From the NCBI GenBank assembly GCA_934316845.1, contig CAKRDZ010000012.1, positions 1-64,000 of the forward strand: a stretch of 64,000 nt of DNA, read 5' to 3'. The stretch is from an uncultured Eubacterium sp. Its GTDB lineage: Bacteria > Bacillota > Clostridia > Lachnospirales > Lachnospiraceae. The translations under genes were made by a program, and so were the position numbers. The notes beneath the pieces were generated by a model. It did not search any database and was not told where the DNA came from. It worked only from the letters and a program-made list of their open reading frames with translations. This document shows positions 43,590 through 51,321 of this stretch, piece by piece (the stretch's first letter is position 1; each line of letters opens with the position of its first letter).

Positions 43590-43681
43590 GAAAGTATAAA
43601 CTTTCTACTCCCACCCTATTATACGCTTAGGTACCATATGGTACCACAAAAAACACCTCCTCCCAGAGGTGTTTTTTGTTT
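43590..43681 (+). ncRNA. candidate small RNA (three hairpins ending in a terminator)
   Basis: Downstream of TTGACA at 43559-43564, three hairpins follow: GAAAGT-ATAA-ACTTTC, the perfect 16-bp palindrome GGTACCATATGGTACC (43630-43645), and AACACCTC-CTCCCA-GAGGTGTT followed by T6. The -10 is poor, so transcription is only inferred. The last hairpin may simply terminate mazF from the other side. Confidence 0.3.
43648..43681. terminator. bidirectional terminator downstream of mazF
   Basis: AAAAAACACCTC and GAGGTGTTTTTT flank a 6-base loop, with A and T tracts on both sides. Confidence 0.8.
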
Positions 43682-43725
43682 GTTCTTTTTTTGACTGCCA
43701 CCCCCCCGGAATCCGGGCGTTTTTC

Positions 43726-44073
43726 TTATGTACGCAACGCCAGGCTCACTTCTAATCCCTGATTGATCCTTCTCATCACCGTCTCATCCAGATGGCAGAC
43801 TTTCTCCCGCAATCGTGATTTATCTATCGTTCTTACTTGTTCCAGCAAAATAACAGAATCTTTTACAATCCCATAATCTGCTGAATTTAACGCAATATGC
43901 GTCGGAAGTTTTGCCTTATTCATTTTGGATGTGATCGCCGCGCAGATCACCGTCGGACTATATCGGTTTCCCATATCATTCTGTATAATTAAAACCGGTC
44001 GTACGCCACCTTGTTCGGAGCCCACAACCGGTCTTAAGTCTGCATAATAAATGTCGCCTCGTTTAACCACCAT
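43726..44073 (-). CDS. ndoA: MazF/EndoA family mRNA interferase, no adjacent antitoxin
   Basis: A 115-residue endoribonuclease toxin of the NdoA/EndoA type that cleaves mRNA at short single-stranded sites. Marks are VVKRGDIYYADLRPVVGSEQGGVRPVLIIQND (split in reading), the catalytic Arg in GGVRPV, ICAAITSKMNKAKLPTHI with its Thr/Ser, and LLEQVRTIDKSRL. In Bacillus an antitoxin gene sits between alr and ndoA. Here the 360 bp between alr and this gene has no open frame, only a structured leader and an inverted-repeat element. Confidence 0.92.
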   Translation of the reverse strand: MVVKRGDIYYADLRPVVGSEQGGVRPVLIIQNDMGNRYSPTVICAAITSKMNKAKLPTHIALNSADYGIVKDSVILLEQVRTIDKSRLREKVCHLDETVMRRINQGLEVSLALRT

Positions 44074-44132
44074 GGTACATACCCCTCGTTCTTTTTACTT
44101 CCCTATGTAATACAGGATTAGATTTTACTTTC

Positions 44133-44168
44133 ATACCACAAGCCGCCTTCCGGTTGCTATCGTGGTAT
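44133..44168 (-). promoter_or_regulatory. structured leader hairpin before mazF
   Basis: On the minus strand ATACCAC and GTGGTAT close a stem with an inner CC-GGAA-GG tetraloop, 60 nt before the mazF start. It may shield or regulate the toxin mRNA. Confidence 0.5.
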
Positions 44169-44222
44169 ACTCCTATTATTACCAATATACGTGAGTTTAT
44201 ACCGTGTGTTAGTTATTTATTA

Positions 44223-44430
44223 TAGTAACGTAACTATTCAGGATCTAATGTATGGAAATCAATGAATCGTCGTGCTTGCACGTAACAGACTTTGATTTCC
44301 ATACATTGAGATCCTAATAGGGCTCCCCCTCCATATATGAGCATTTTTAGCCTTGTCAAAGGCGAGAAAGAACACGAAGTGTTCGAAATGCGAATGTGGG
44401 GGAGGGGCGTCCTGAATAATTACGTAGTAA
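44223..44430. mobile_element. miniature inverted-repeat element, copy 1
   Basis: The terminal arms CGTAACTATTCAGGA (44229-44243) and TCCTGAATAATTACG (44410-44424) differ by one base. They are flanked by the direct repeat TAGTAA (44223-44228, 44425-44430), a likely target duplication. Inside, AATGTATGGAAATCAA and TTGATTTCCATACATT form a 16-bp perfect inner hairpin. The element encodes nothing and ends 4 bp from the alr stop. A shared internal block (44367-44395) recurs in copy 2. Confidence 0.75.
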
Positions 44431-44433
44431 CTA

Positions 44434-45570
44434 TTATATGTACTTTCTCGGTACACGATCTGTAATGCTGCATATATATTCATAATTGAAAGAATGTGCC
44501 AGATCTGCCACTTCCTCCACGCTGATACGCCGGGAACCGTCCTGGCCGATCAGTGTCACCACATCACCAACTTTTACCTCCGGAATGTCTGTTACATCGA
44601 TCATAAACTGATCCATACAGATCCGTCCGACAATCGGCGCATAACATCCCCTCACAAGAACTCTGCCTTTTCCGGACAGATCTCTCTTGACACCATCTGC
44701 ATATCCTACCGGGATCGTAGCGATCACGCTCTCGCGCTCTGCCGTAAAGGTTCCACCATAACTGACACTGGTTCCTGCGTGAATGGTCTTAACATGAACC
44801 ACTTCGGTTTTCCACGATAGTGCCGGGCGGAGCGGTACATTTTTCTCCATTTCATCCGAAGGAAACAAACCATAGGTCGTTATCCCGGAACGCACCATGT
44901 CCAGGTACGTAGCAGGCATCCGCAGTATCGAAGCACTGTTTGCCGCATGGGCAACCGGAATCTCTACACCTCTTTTTTGAAGTTCATGGCGAAAGATCTG
45001 AAATTTTTCAAACGGCTCTTTCAGCCACTGCGTAGATATTTCATCTGCTCTGGCAAAATGTGTAAAAATTCCTTCCAGTTCAATGCCCGGAAGTTTCGAA
45101 ATCGCATAGATAACCTCGATATTATCTTTGACCGGCTGAAATCCAATGCGGCTCATCCCGGTATCTATTTTGATATGAATCTTTGCGTTCTTTCCGAGAC
45201 GCACTGCCTCTTCACTGAGCGCCTTCGCCATCTCATAACTGTATACCGCCTGGGAAATATCATTTTGGATCAAGTCTTCATACCAGATTTTTCCAGTATG
45301 TCCCAGGATCAATATCATCTTGGTGACACCGGCCTTTCGAAGTTTTAACGCCTCTTCCATGATCGCGACACCGTACGCATCGACTTCGTCCTTTAACGCC
45401 TCTGCCACTTCGATATCGCCATGACCGTAAGCATTTGCTTTCACAATTGCCATGATCTTTACTTTATTTCCTACTTTTTCCCGCTCACAGCGGATATTAT
45501 GTTTTATCGCTTCCAGATCAATCTCTACATATGTCCGGTCATATTTTTTCTTTTCCACTAATTCGTCCAT
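44434..45570 (-). CDS. alr: alanine racemase
   Basis: A 378-residue PLP enzyme that makes D-alanine for peptidoglycan. The PLP lysine is in MAIVKANAYGHGDIEVAEAL. Other marks are HIKIDTGMSRIGF, THFARADE, AHAANSASILR, MVRSGITTYG, and the catalytic tyrosine in GTSVSYGGTFTAE with VGRICMDQFMIDV. The start at 45570 follows GGAG by six bases and lies one base after the nnr stop; the open frame extends four codons further upstream. Confidence 0.95.
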   Translation of the reverse strand: MDELVEKKKYDRTYVEIDLEAIKHNIRCEREKVGNKVKIMAIVKANAYGHGDIEVAEALKDEVDAYGVAIMEEALKLRKAGVTKMILILGHTGKIWYEDLIQNDISQAVYSYEMAKALSEEAVRLGKNAKIHIKIDTGMSRIGFQPVKDNIEVIYAISKLPGIELEGIFTHFARADEISTQWLKEPFEKFQIFRHELQKRGVEIPVAHAANSASILRMPATYLDMVRSGITTYGLFPSDEMEKNVPLRPALSWKTEVVHVKTIHAGTSVSYGGTFTAERESVIATIPVGYADGVKRDLSGKGRVLVRGCYAPIVGRICMDQFMIDVTDIPEVKVGDVVTLIGQDGSRRISVEEVADLAHSFNYEYICSITDRVPRKYI

Positions 45571-45571
45571 G

Positions 45572-47053
45572 TCATTCTCCATTCTGGTGAATTCTCTGAA
45601 GGGAATCGATCAGATCACGCGCCATCATCCCGTGTTCACCATATTTTTCTTTGTATCTGTCGCCTGCCAGTCCATGCAGATAAACAGCGGCCTTCGCCGC
45701 CTCAAACCAGGACATCCCCTGTGCAGCAAGGCCGCCGATCGCTCCGGCAAGCACATCACCGCTTCCTCCGGTCGCCATACCGCTGTTTCCGGAAATATTG
45801 ACATAACACTCGTTTCCATCACTCACACAGGTTCTGGCATCCTTTCCAACGACAATACCGCCTTGTTCCTCTGCAAACTGCTTTACCTTTTGTAAAAAAT
45901 CTTCTTTTAATTCCGCCATCGTCCAGCCGGAGATCGTGCAGAACTCCTTCGGATGCGGCGTCAGAATCCACGGTGCCTTCGCCTTTTGCAGCTGTTCGCG
46001 GGTACACATCGTAATCCCATCGCCATCCAGCACAATGGGTTTGTCAAAATTTTCCAGTGTATATTGTACCAGCTTTTTTGCAGTCTCACCGGTTCCAAGT
46101 CCCGGCCCCAGTACGATCACATCCGCAAATGCCAGTCCTTTGGCAAGTGCATCCTCGTCTTCGTACGTATCTGTCAGTGCTTCCGGAAGCATCGTCAAGA
46201 TCATCTGCCGGTTTTCCGACGCCGACAGCACTTTTACCAGTCCTGCCCCCATCCGGTATGCCGCTTTTGCTGCAAAAACAGCCGCACCACACATATTTTT
46301 ACTGCCGCCGATCACAAGAACATGCCCAAACGTCCCTTTATGTCCATCCGGCTTTCTTTGCGGCAGACAGTTTTCCATATCTTTTTTATCATAATAGTAC
46401 GCCGGATTTTCTATCGCCTCATAACTGCAGGCAGGATATCCGATATCACCGATGACAACGTTTCCCGCATACCCGCATCCCGGATAAAGAACCAGGCCGA
46501 GTTTATTGACTCCAAACGTAACAGTGGTTTCTGCTTTTACCGCCACTCCAAGGACTTTCCCGGTATCTCCATGGATCCCCGATGGGATGTCAATAGCAAA
46601 AATCCGTTTCTGCGACCGGTTCATCTGCTCGATCATTGCCCGGTACACGCCCTCAACCGGCCGGTTCAATCCCACTCCAAAAAGTCCGTCTACAAGGATC
46701 GGATATTCTGCCGAATCCACTTCCGCCGCCGTAACCGCCTCGACATCAGACGCCGCGGCCAGCCGCAGTTGTAAAAACAGATCTTCGGACATCCGGGATG
46801 TCTCACCTACAAGCACGATTGCCGTATGATACCCCTGCTGTTTTAATATTCTTGCCGCCGCGACAGCATCGCCTCCGTTATTGCCGCATCCGCAGACAAA
46901 TAAAATGCCTTCGTCTATACGGATTGACTGACTGATCACCGAAGATAATATGGTTGCCGCTTTTTCCATCAAAACCGTACCGGGAAAGCCCACTTCCTGT
47001 ATTGCATGTTCATCCAGCTGTTTTGCCTGTTTTGCTGTAAATAAATATTGCAT
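45572..47053 (-). CDS. nnr: bifunctional NAD(P)H-hydrate epimerase / ADP-dependent dehydratase
   Basis: About 493 residues; repairs hydrated NAD(P)H. Residues 1-205 are the epimerase (FVCGCGNNGGDAVAAARILKQ, LVDGLFGVGLNRPVEG, AIDIPSGIHGDTG). Residues 215-493 are the dehydratase, a ribokinase-like domain (GHKGTFGHVLVIGGS, VIVLGPGLG, PIVLDGDGI, ILTPHPKEF, GNSGMATGGSGDVLAGAIGGL). The start at 47053 follows GAGG by six bases. Located in the common Firmicute order acpS-nnr-alr-mazF. Confidence 0.95.
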   Translation of the reverse strand: MQYLFTAKQAKQLDEHAIQEVGFPGTVLMEKAATILSSVISQSIRIDEGILFVCGCGNNGGDAVAAARILKQQGYHTAIVLVGETSRMSEDLFLQLRLAAASDVEAVTAAEVDSAEYPILVDGLFGVGLNRPVEGVYRAMIEQMNRSQKRIFAIDIPSGIHGDTGKVLGVAVKAETTVTFGVNKLGLVLYPGCGYAGNVVIGDIGYPACSYEAIENPAYYYDKKDMENCLPQRKPDGHKGTFGHVLVIGGSKNMCGAAVFAAKAAYRMGAGLVKVLSASENRQMILTMLPEALTDTYEDEDALAKGLAFADVIVLGPGLGTGETAKKLVQYTLENFDKPIVLDGDGITMCTREQLQKAKAPWILTPHPKEFCTISGWTMAELKEDFLQKVKQFAEEQGGIVVGKDARTCVSDGNECYVNISGNSGMATGGSGDVLAGAIGGLAAQGMSWFEAAKAAVYLHGLAGDRYKEKYGEHGMMARDLIDSLQRIHQNGE

Positions 47054-47061
47054 ATGCCACC

Positions 47062-47463
47062 TCACTCTTCGTCATAAAGGGGCTGCAATGCGGCCTCTTT
47101 TTCATCAGTTGCCACGACAAATGCCGTAACTTCGTTTTTGGTATTCGTTATACTGATATGCATCTGGGTAATCCCCAGTCTCTCTGCCATCTTTTTTGCC
47201 TTTCCATATAACCGCACATACGGCTCATCCAGTTCTCCCCGAAGCACCTCAATCTCTCTTGGCTCACACTGGTAAAAGCCGGTACGAAATGCCTTTGCCA
47301 CCGCCTCTTTGGCAGCAAAATCGGAGGCTTTCCGCACTTTGTGTCCTGCAAACTGGGCAATCTCTCCCGGAGTATAGGTTCTTTCCACAAAATGTCCGCT
47401 CCGTTCACACGCCCGCATCACCCTCGCTATCTCTATCGTATCGATTCCAATACCCAGAATCAT
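47062..47463 (-). CDS. acpS: holo-[acyl-carrier-protein] synthase
   Basis: A 133-residue phosphopantetheinyl transferase that activates ACP for fatty acid synthesis. Marks are ILGIGIDTIEIARV with the Mg-binding Asp, FAAKEAVAKAF, and ISITNTKNEVTAFVVA. The start at 47463 follows AGAGG; the frame upstream of it lacks family similarity. The C-terminal tail of about 15 residues is longer than in B. subtilis. Confidence 0.93.
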   Translation of the reverse strand: MILGIGIDTIEIARVMRACERSGHFVERTYTPGEIAQFAGHKVRKASDFAAKEAVAKAFRTGFYQCEPREIEVLRGELDEPYVRLYGKAKKMAERLGITQMHISITNTKNEVTAFVVATDEKEAALQPLYDEE

Positions 47464-47497
47464 AATATGCCTCTTTTCTATCTCTTTGCTATTTCTA

Positions 47498-48088
47498 TCA
47501 TTTATAATGGTCAAATACATTCATTACTTCGCGTCCAAGCAGGGCATGCATCAACCCATACGTCTGATCCACGCTCTCTTCCAATTCTACTTTATCCGCC
47601 ACCTTCTGCTTAAGTTCCGCACGCTGCACCTCGATATCCTGTGTCAGTTCCTGCAGATATTCTTCCCGCTCTTTCAGTTTTCCATAGCAGTAGGTAATGG
47701 ACACGATAAGAAGTTCCTCATTGGCCTTTCGGATTTCATAAGGCACCTCCATAAGCCGGTCACTTTCTTCTTCAATCTTCTGCTTTATTTCGGTCAGCAT
47801 TTTTTTCTGTTTATCCTTTTTCCGGTCATTTCCCGTATCATTCATCCCGGATACGATTGCATCCATCAATTTTTTCTTGCCTTTTCGCAGTTCTTTAATC
47901 TCATTAACCAGTTTTCCCTGTTCTTTTAACAGCTCATTGCAGTTTTTTTCCAGACGTTTCACTTCTTCCGGTTTATTTCCACCGGGAAACAGTTTATGCC
48001 AGCGCTCGTCCAAAACAAGGATGGGAAGTTTTTTCCCATGCACCAGCTGCTGCAATGGTGGCAGTTGATCTTTCCTGCCTCTTGCCAT
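47498..48088 (-). CDS. uncharacterised coiled-coil protein between rex and acpS
   Basis: A 196-residue soluble protein. The first 40 residues are compact (QLVHGKKLPILVLDERWHKLF), and the rest is highly charged heptad-type helix (VKRLEKNCNELLKEQGKLVN, KKKLMDAIVSGM, REEYLQELTQDIEVQRAELK). I do not recognise a named family. There is no signal peptide or membrane helix. It is 20 bp downstream of rex and 34 bp upstream of acpS, so it is probably co-transcribed. A scaffold role is only a guess. Confidence 0.7.
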   Translation of the reverse strand: MARGRKDQLPPLQQLVHGKKLPILVLDERWHKLFPGGNKPEEVKRLEKNCNELLKEQGKLVNEIKELRKGKKKLMDAIVSGMNDTGNDRKKDKQKKMLTEIKQKIEEESDRLMEVPYEIRKANEELLIVSITYCYGKLKEREEYLQELTQDIEVQRAELKQKVADKVELEESVDQTYGLMHALLGREVMNVFDHYK

Positions 48089-48108
48089 ATACACCGCCCC
48101 CTTCTTTT

Positions 48109-48741
48109 TTACTTATCTTTCTCTGACAAACGATAAGAAAGCCGCATCAAACTCTCTGCCAGATGAACATTTTCTACCACAACATGTGATGGCACTTTCA
48201 GATCCGTAGAGGCAAAATTCCAAAATGCTTCCACTCCGACTTCCGCCAGTCTCCCGGCAATCCTTGATGCCTGATCCTTGGGAACCGTGAGCGCCGCAAT
48301 ATGTACCGGATGTTCTTTTACAAACTTTTCGATATCCTCAATGGAATAAACCGGGATATCGTTTATCTTTTTCCCAATTTTTTCCGGATCTATATCAAAT
48401 ATCCCCGCCATCTGAAATCCACGTTTCGTAAAACCTCCATAATTTGCCAATGCCTGTCCCAGATTGCCGGCTCCGATAATGATCACATTATAATTATGTT
48501 CGAGTCCCAGTATTTTTCCAATTTCATCGTGAAGATAACTTACATTATATCCATATCCCTGCTGCCCGAATCCGCCAAAATTATTGAAATCCTGCCGGAT
48601 CTGGGAAGCCGTTACATTCATTTTTTTACTTAATTCATGCGATGAAATCCGGTCAATTCCCTTTTCAAGCAATTCACTCAGGTATCTGTAATATCTTGGA
48701 AGACGCTTGATTACCGCAGATGATATTTTCTTTTCTTCCAA
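48109..48741 (-). CDS. rex: redox-sensing transcriptional repressor Rex
   Basis: A 210-residue repressor that senses the NADH/NAD+ ratio. The winged helix has RLPRYYRYLSELLEKGIDRISS and VTASQIRQDFNNFGGFGQQGYGY. The Rossmann domain has VIIIGAGNLGQALANYGGF, FDIDPEKIG and ALTVPKDQASRIA. Translation starts at a TTG, with GGAGG eight bases upstream. An inverted-repeat element (copy 2) lies between a -10 (48854-48859) and the gene, so it is in the rex leader. Confidence 0.95.
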   Translation of the reverse strand: MEEKKISSAVIKRLPRYYRYLSELLEKGIDRISSHELSKKMNVTASQIRQDFNNFGGFGQQGYGYNVSYLHDEIGKILGLEHNYNVIIIGAGNLGQALANYGGFTKRGFQMAGIFDIDPEKIGKKINDIPVYSIEDIEKFVKEHPVHIAALTVPKDQASRIAGRLAEVGVEAFWNFASTDLKVPSHVVVENVHLAESLMRLSYRLSEKDK

Positions 48742-48762
48742 TGTGCCAACCTCCGTTACGTC

Positions 48763-48844
48763 CGTAACTATTCAGGGTCCCGCCCAATATTCGCATTTTC
48801 GAACACTTCGTGTTCTTTGCAGACATCAACCCTGAATAGTTACG
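48763..48844. mobile_element. miniature inverted-repeat element, copy 2 (short, inverted)
   Basis: The arms CGTAACTATTCAGGGT (48763-48778) and ACCCTGAATAGTTACG (48829-48844) are perfect 16-bp inverted repeats. The core 48789-48818 matches the reverse complement of 44367-44395 of copy 1, except for one extra T. It is therefore a shortened copy in the opposite orientation. No clear target duplication is seen. Confidence 0.75.
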
Positions 48845-48853
48845 TTTTTGTAT

Positions 48854-48859
48854 ATTATA
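48854..48859 (-). promoter_or_regulatory. -10 element of the rex operon
   Basis: On the minus strand TATAAT, with no good -35 at 17 bp. The transcript would run through inverted-repeat copy 2 before rex. Confidence 0.4.
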
Positions 48860-48903
48860 CTACATTTTCTTTTATAAAAAAAGATGTAAAAATCAACTTT
48901 TTA

Positions 48904-48912
48904 TGCTATACT
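48904..48912 (+). promoter_or_regulatory. extended -10 promoter of the ABC-F gene
   Basis: TGCTATACT is an extended -10 about 33 bp before the start. The -35 region is weak. Confidence 0.45.
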
Positions 48913-48944
48913 GTCTTTAGCAAATATTTTGATTGGAGAATGTT

Positions 48945-50876
48945 ATGATATTAGCTTGTAACCATATAGAAAAAAAGTTTAATGACGAAACGCTCTTTTC
49001 CGACGTTTCTTTTCATATCAATGAACACGAATGTACCGCTCTTGTGGGCGTCAATGGCACCGGAAAAACCACACTCCTTCGAATCATCGTCGGAGAACTT
49101 CCGGCAGACAGCGGCGATGTCATCCTGGCAAAGGACACTTCTGTCGGCTATCTTCCCCAGCAGCAGGGGTATCATTCGGACAAAAGTATCTATGATGAAT
49201 TGTGGGAAGTGAAAAAGGACATTGTCGCTCTCGAACGCGAGATCCGCACGATGGAAGAAACGATGCAGACTGCTTCCGGCGATGAATTAAACACCCTTTT
49301 GGAGCGCTATCACCGGATGCAGACCGAATTTGAAGCAAAGGACGGCTATGCGTGCAAAAGCCAGATCATGGGAATCATCAACGGACTAGGCTTTGTCGGG
49401 AATGATGTTGACAAATCGATCAACACCCTGTCCGGCGGGCAGAAAACGCGTGTAGCACTCGGAAAACTCCTTCTCCTTGAGCCGGATCTTCTGATCCTCG
49501 ACGAGCCGACCAACCACCTTGACCTCGCTTCGATTCAATGGCTGGAGACGTATCTTTCCAATTACAAGGGAAGTGTCCTGATCGTATCGCATGACCGCTA
49601 TTTTCTTGACCGTATCGCCGACAAAGTAGTTGAACTTGACCACGGCAAAGCAACGGTTTTCAAAGGTAATTACAGCGACTATGCGCAGAAAAAGGAACTT
49701 TTGCGCCGTGATGCGATCAAACAATATGAAAATTATCAGCAGACGGTACGCCATCAGGAACAGGTCATTGAAAAACTGCGCTCTTTTAACCGTGAAAAGT
49801 CAATCAAACGGGCAGAAAGCCGCGAAAAAATGTTGGAAAAAATGACACCGGTGGACAAGCCGGTAACAGAGCAGAAATCAATGCATTTTTCCCTCGTTCC
49901 GGAAAAAGAAAGCGGAAAAGATGTTTTGCGTGTGGAAAATTTTGGAAAATCTTTTGGCAGCTTACATCTTTTTCAGGGTGTCTCCTTTGAATTGTTCCGT
50001 GGAGAACGCGTTGCTTTGATCGGGAAAAACGGAACCGGCAAAACAACTCTTCTCAAAATGCTCTGCGAACTGGAATCTCCGGATCAGGGTACTGCCGTCT
50101 TTGGCACAAACGTGGAACTTGGCTATTACGACCAGGAGCACAATGTACTGCACGAAGAAAAAACGATTTTTGACGAGATCCACGATGACTACCCGGATCT
50201 CAACAATACAAAAATCCGCAATGTCCTCGCCGCCTTCCTCTTTACCGGGGATGACGTCTACAAAAAGATCTCACTTCTTTCCGGGGGAGAAAAAGGGCGT
50301 GTCTCCCTGGCAAAACTTATGCTCTCCAAAGCCAATCTCCTGCTCCTCGACGAGCCGACCAACCACTTGGACATCGACTCCAAAGAAATTCTGGAAGATG
50401 CTTTGAATCATTATACCGGAACGGTCTTATACGTATCGCATGACCGCTATTTTATCCAGAAAACCGCTACCCGGATCCTGGATCTGACCAATGAACATAT
50501 TCTTTCGTACGATGGAAATTACGACTATTATCTGGCAAAGAAGGATCTTGTCGAAAGCCGTTATCTTGACAGCACATCAGAATCCGCGCCAAAAGCGGAG
50601 GCTCCGTCTACCGCCAAACTTGACTGGAAGGAACAGAAAGAGCGGGAAGCCAAGAAACGAAAAATTGAATCTGCGTATGAAAAAGCAGAAAATGAAATCC
50701 AGAAATTGGAAGAACTTATCGAAGAAACCGATGCCCAGATTGCCCTTCCGGAGTACGCTTCGGACGTTGCAAAATTAACCGAATTGTCAAAGCAGAAGGA
50801 GCAGTACGAGGAAGAACTCGAAACCGCGATGGAGGAATGGGAAAAAGCGGCGCAGGCGTTGGAAGAATTGGAGTAA
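48945..50876 (+). CDS. ABC-F family ATPase (Uup/YdiF-like)
   Basis: A 643-residue cytoplasmic protein with two ABC ATPase domains and no membrane part. ABC-F proteins act on ribosomes as translation factors or antibiotic-protection proteins. Walker A motifs are GVNGTGKTTLL and GKNGTGKTTLL; signatures are LSGGQKTRVALGK and LSGGEKGRVSLAK; both Walker B motifs are LLLDEPTNHLD-like. A charged linker separates the domains, and a C-terminal coiled coil of about 90 residues fits the Uup/YdiF subgroup. GGAG six bases before 48945 fixes the start over an in-frame TTG. A deleted partial copy occurs 3 kb downstream. Confidence 0.92.
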   Translation: MILACNHIEKKFNDETLFSDVSFHINEHECTALVGVNGTGKTTLLRIIVGELPADSGDVILAKDTSVGYLPQQQGYHSDKSIYDELWEVKKDIVALEREIRTMEETMQTASGDELNTLLERYHRMQTEFEAKDGYACKSQIMGIINGLGFVGNDVDKSINTLSGGQKTRVALGKLLLLEPDLLILDEPTNHLDLASIQWLETYLSNYKGSVLIVSHDRYFLDRIADKVVELDHGKATVFKGNYSDYAQKKELLRRDAIKQYENYQQTVRHQEQVIEKLRSFNREKSIKRAESREKMLEKMTPVDKPVTEQKSMHFSLVPEKESGKDVLRVENFGKSFGSLHLFQGVSFELFRGERVALIGKNGTGKTTLLKMLCELESPDQGTAVFGTNVELGYYDQEHNVLHEEKTIFDEIHDDYPDLNNTKIRNVLAAFLFTGDDVYKKISLLSGGEKGRVSLAKLMLSKANLLLLDEPTNHLDIDSKEILEDALNHYTGTVLYVSHDRYFIQKTATRILDLTNEHILSYDGNYDYYLAKKDLVESRYLDSTSESAPKAEAPSTAKLDWKEQKEREAKKRKIESAYEKAENEIQKLEELIEETDAQIALPEYASDVAKLTELSKQKEQYEEELETAMEEWEKAAQALEELE

Positions 50877-50891
50877 TTTCAAAAATAATCA

Positions 50892-50920
50892 TTGACACAC
50901 GAATACATTTACTGTATTAT
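50892..50920 (+). promoter_or_regulatory. promoter of the T-box-metG unit
   Basis: TTGACA (50892-50897), 17 bp, TATTAT (50915-50920). It begins 16 bp after the ABC-F stop, and no terminator of that gene lies in between. Confidence 0.8.
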
Positions 50921-50927
50921 AGTAAAA

Positions 50928-51226
50928 TATATATCAAAGGCTGTGAAGAGAAAAGTAGGTAGTTAGATATGTTACAGAGAGCCTGATAAGCTGAGAACAG
51001 GTACAGAAGGAACTACTGAAAATGGTCTCGGAGCTGCGCACCGAAGCTGTTATGCCAAGGCTGCGACGGGTGCTCCCGTTATAGAGATAGACTATCGATG
51101 AATCATTTCTCGTCCGTAGTTGATAAGGCTTATATCGTGAGGTGTAAGTGAATTTGGGGTGGTAACACGAAGCATACGCTCTCGTCCCTGAAAAAGAAAT
51201 TTTTCAGAGAGGAGGGCTTTTTTCAT
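50928..51226 (+). ncRNA. T-box leader, methionine-specific
   Basis: A tRNA-sensing riboswitch. The specifier AUG (51022-51024) lies in the CTGAAAATGGTCTC segment of stem I. The T-box sequence GGGGTGGTAACACGA is at 51156-51170, with TGGT to pair with a tRNA acceptor end. The intrinsic terminator follows (CTGAAAAA/TTTTTCAG core, then GGGCTTTTTT). Uncharged tRNA-Met would favour read-through into the Met-tRNA synthetase gene downstream, consistent with the AUG specifier. The 95 bp between the terminator and metG hold only its ribosome site. Confidence 0.9.
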
Positions 51227-51321
51227 GCAAAAAAACGGAAGTAACCGCAAATATATGTTGTAAATAAACAGCATAAAAACGAAGTTATCACAACAAAATT
51301 CAAAGAAATGAGGGAAATAAA

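Larger units (their letters stand above)
43410..43725. other. hairpin-rich intergenic region
   Basis: No gene is supported in these 316 bp. On the minus strand a -10 TATACT (43456-43461) may serve the phosphatase gene. TTTTGAAAAAAA (from 43508) and TTTTTTTCAAAA form a 12-bp inverted repeat. Two TTGACA hexamers (43548, 43559) face right. A run of hairpins and a terminator follow (listed separately). CCCGGAATCCGGG beside the mazF end is a further short palindrome. Confidence 0.5.
44074..44433. other. gap between mazF and alr
   Basis: No antitoxin frame is present on either strand. The gap holds a structured mazF leader (44133-44168) and a complete inverted-repeat element (44229-44424). Confidence 0.7.

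Noticed and set aside
44259..44483. 74-codon minus-strand frame between alr and mazF, considered as the missing antitoxin
   Set aside because: It begins inside alr, runs through the inverted-repeat element, has no ribosome site and does not resemble CopG- or MazE-type antitoxins.
50877..51321. Minus-strand frames overlapping the T-box leader
   Set aside because: The region is explained by promoter, specifier AUG, T-box motif and terminator on the plus strand; the reverse frames have no ribosome sites.
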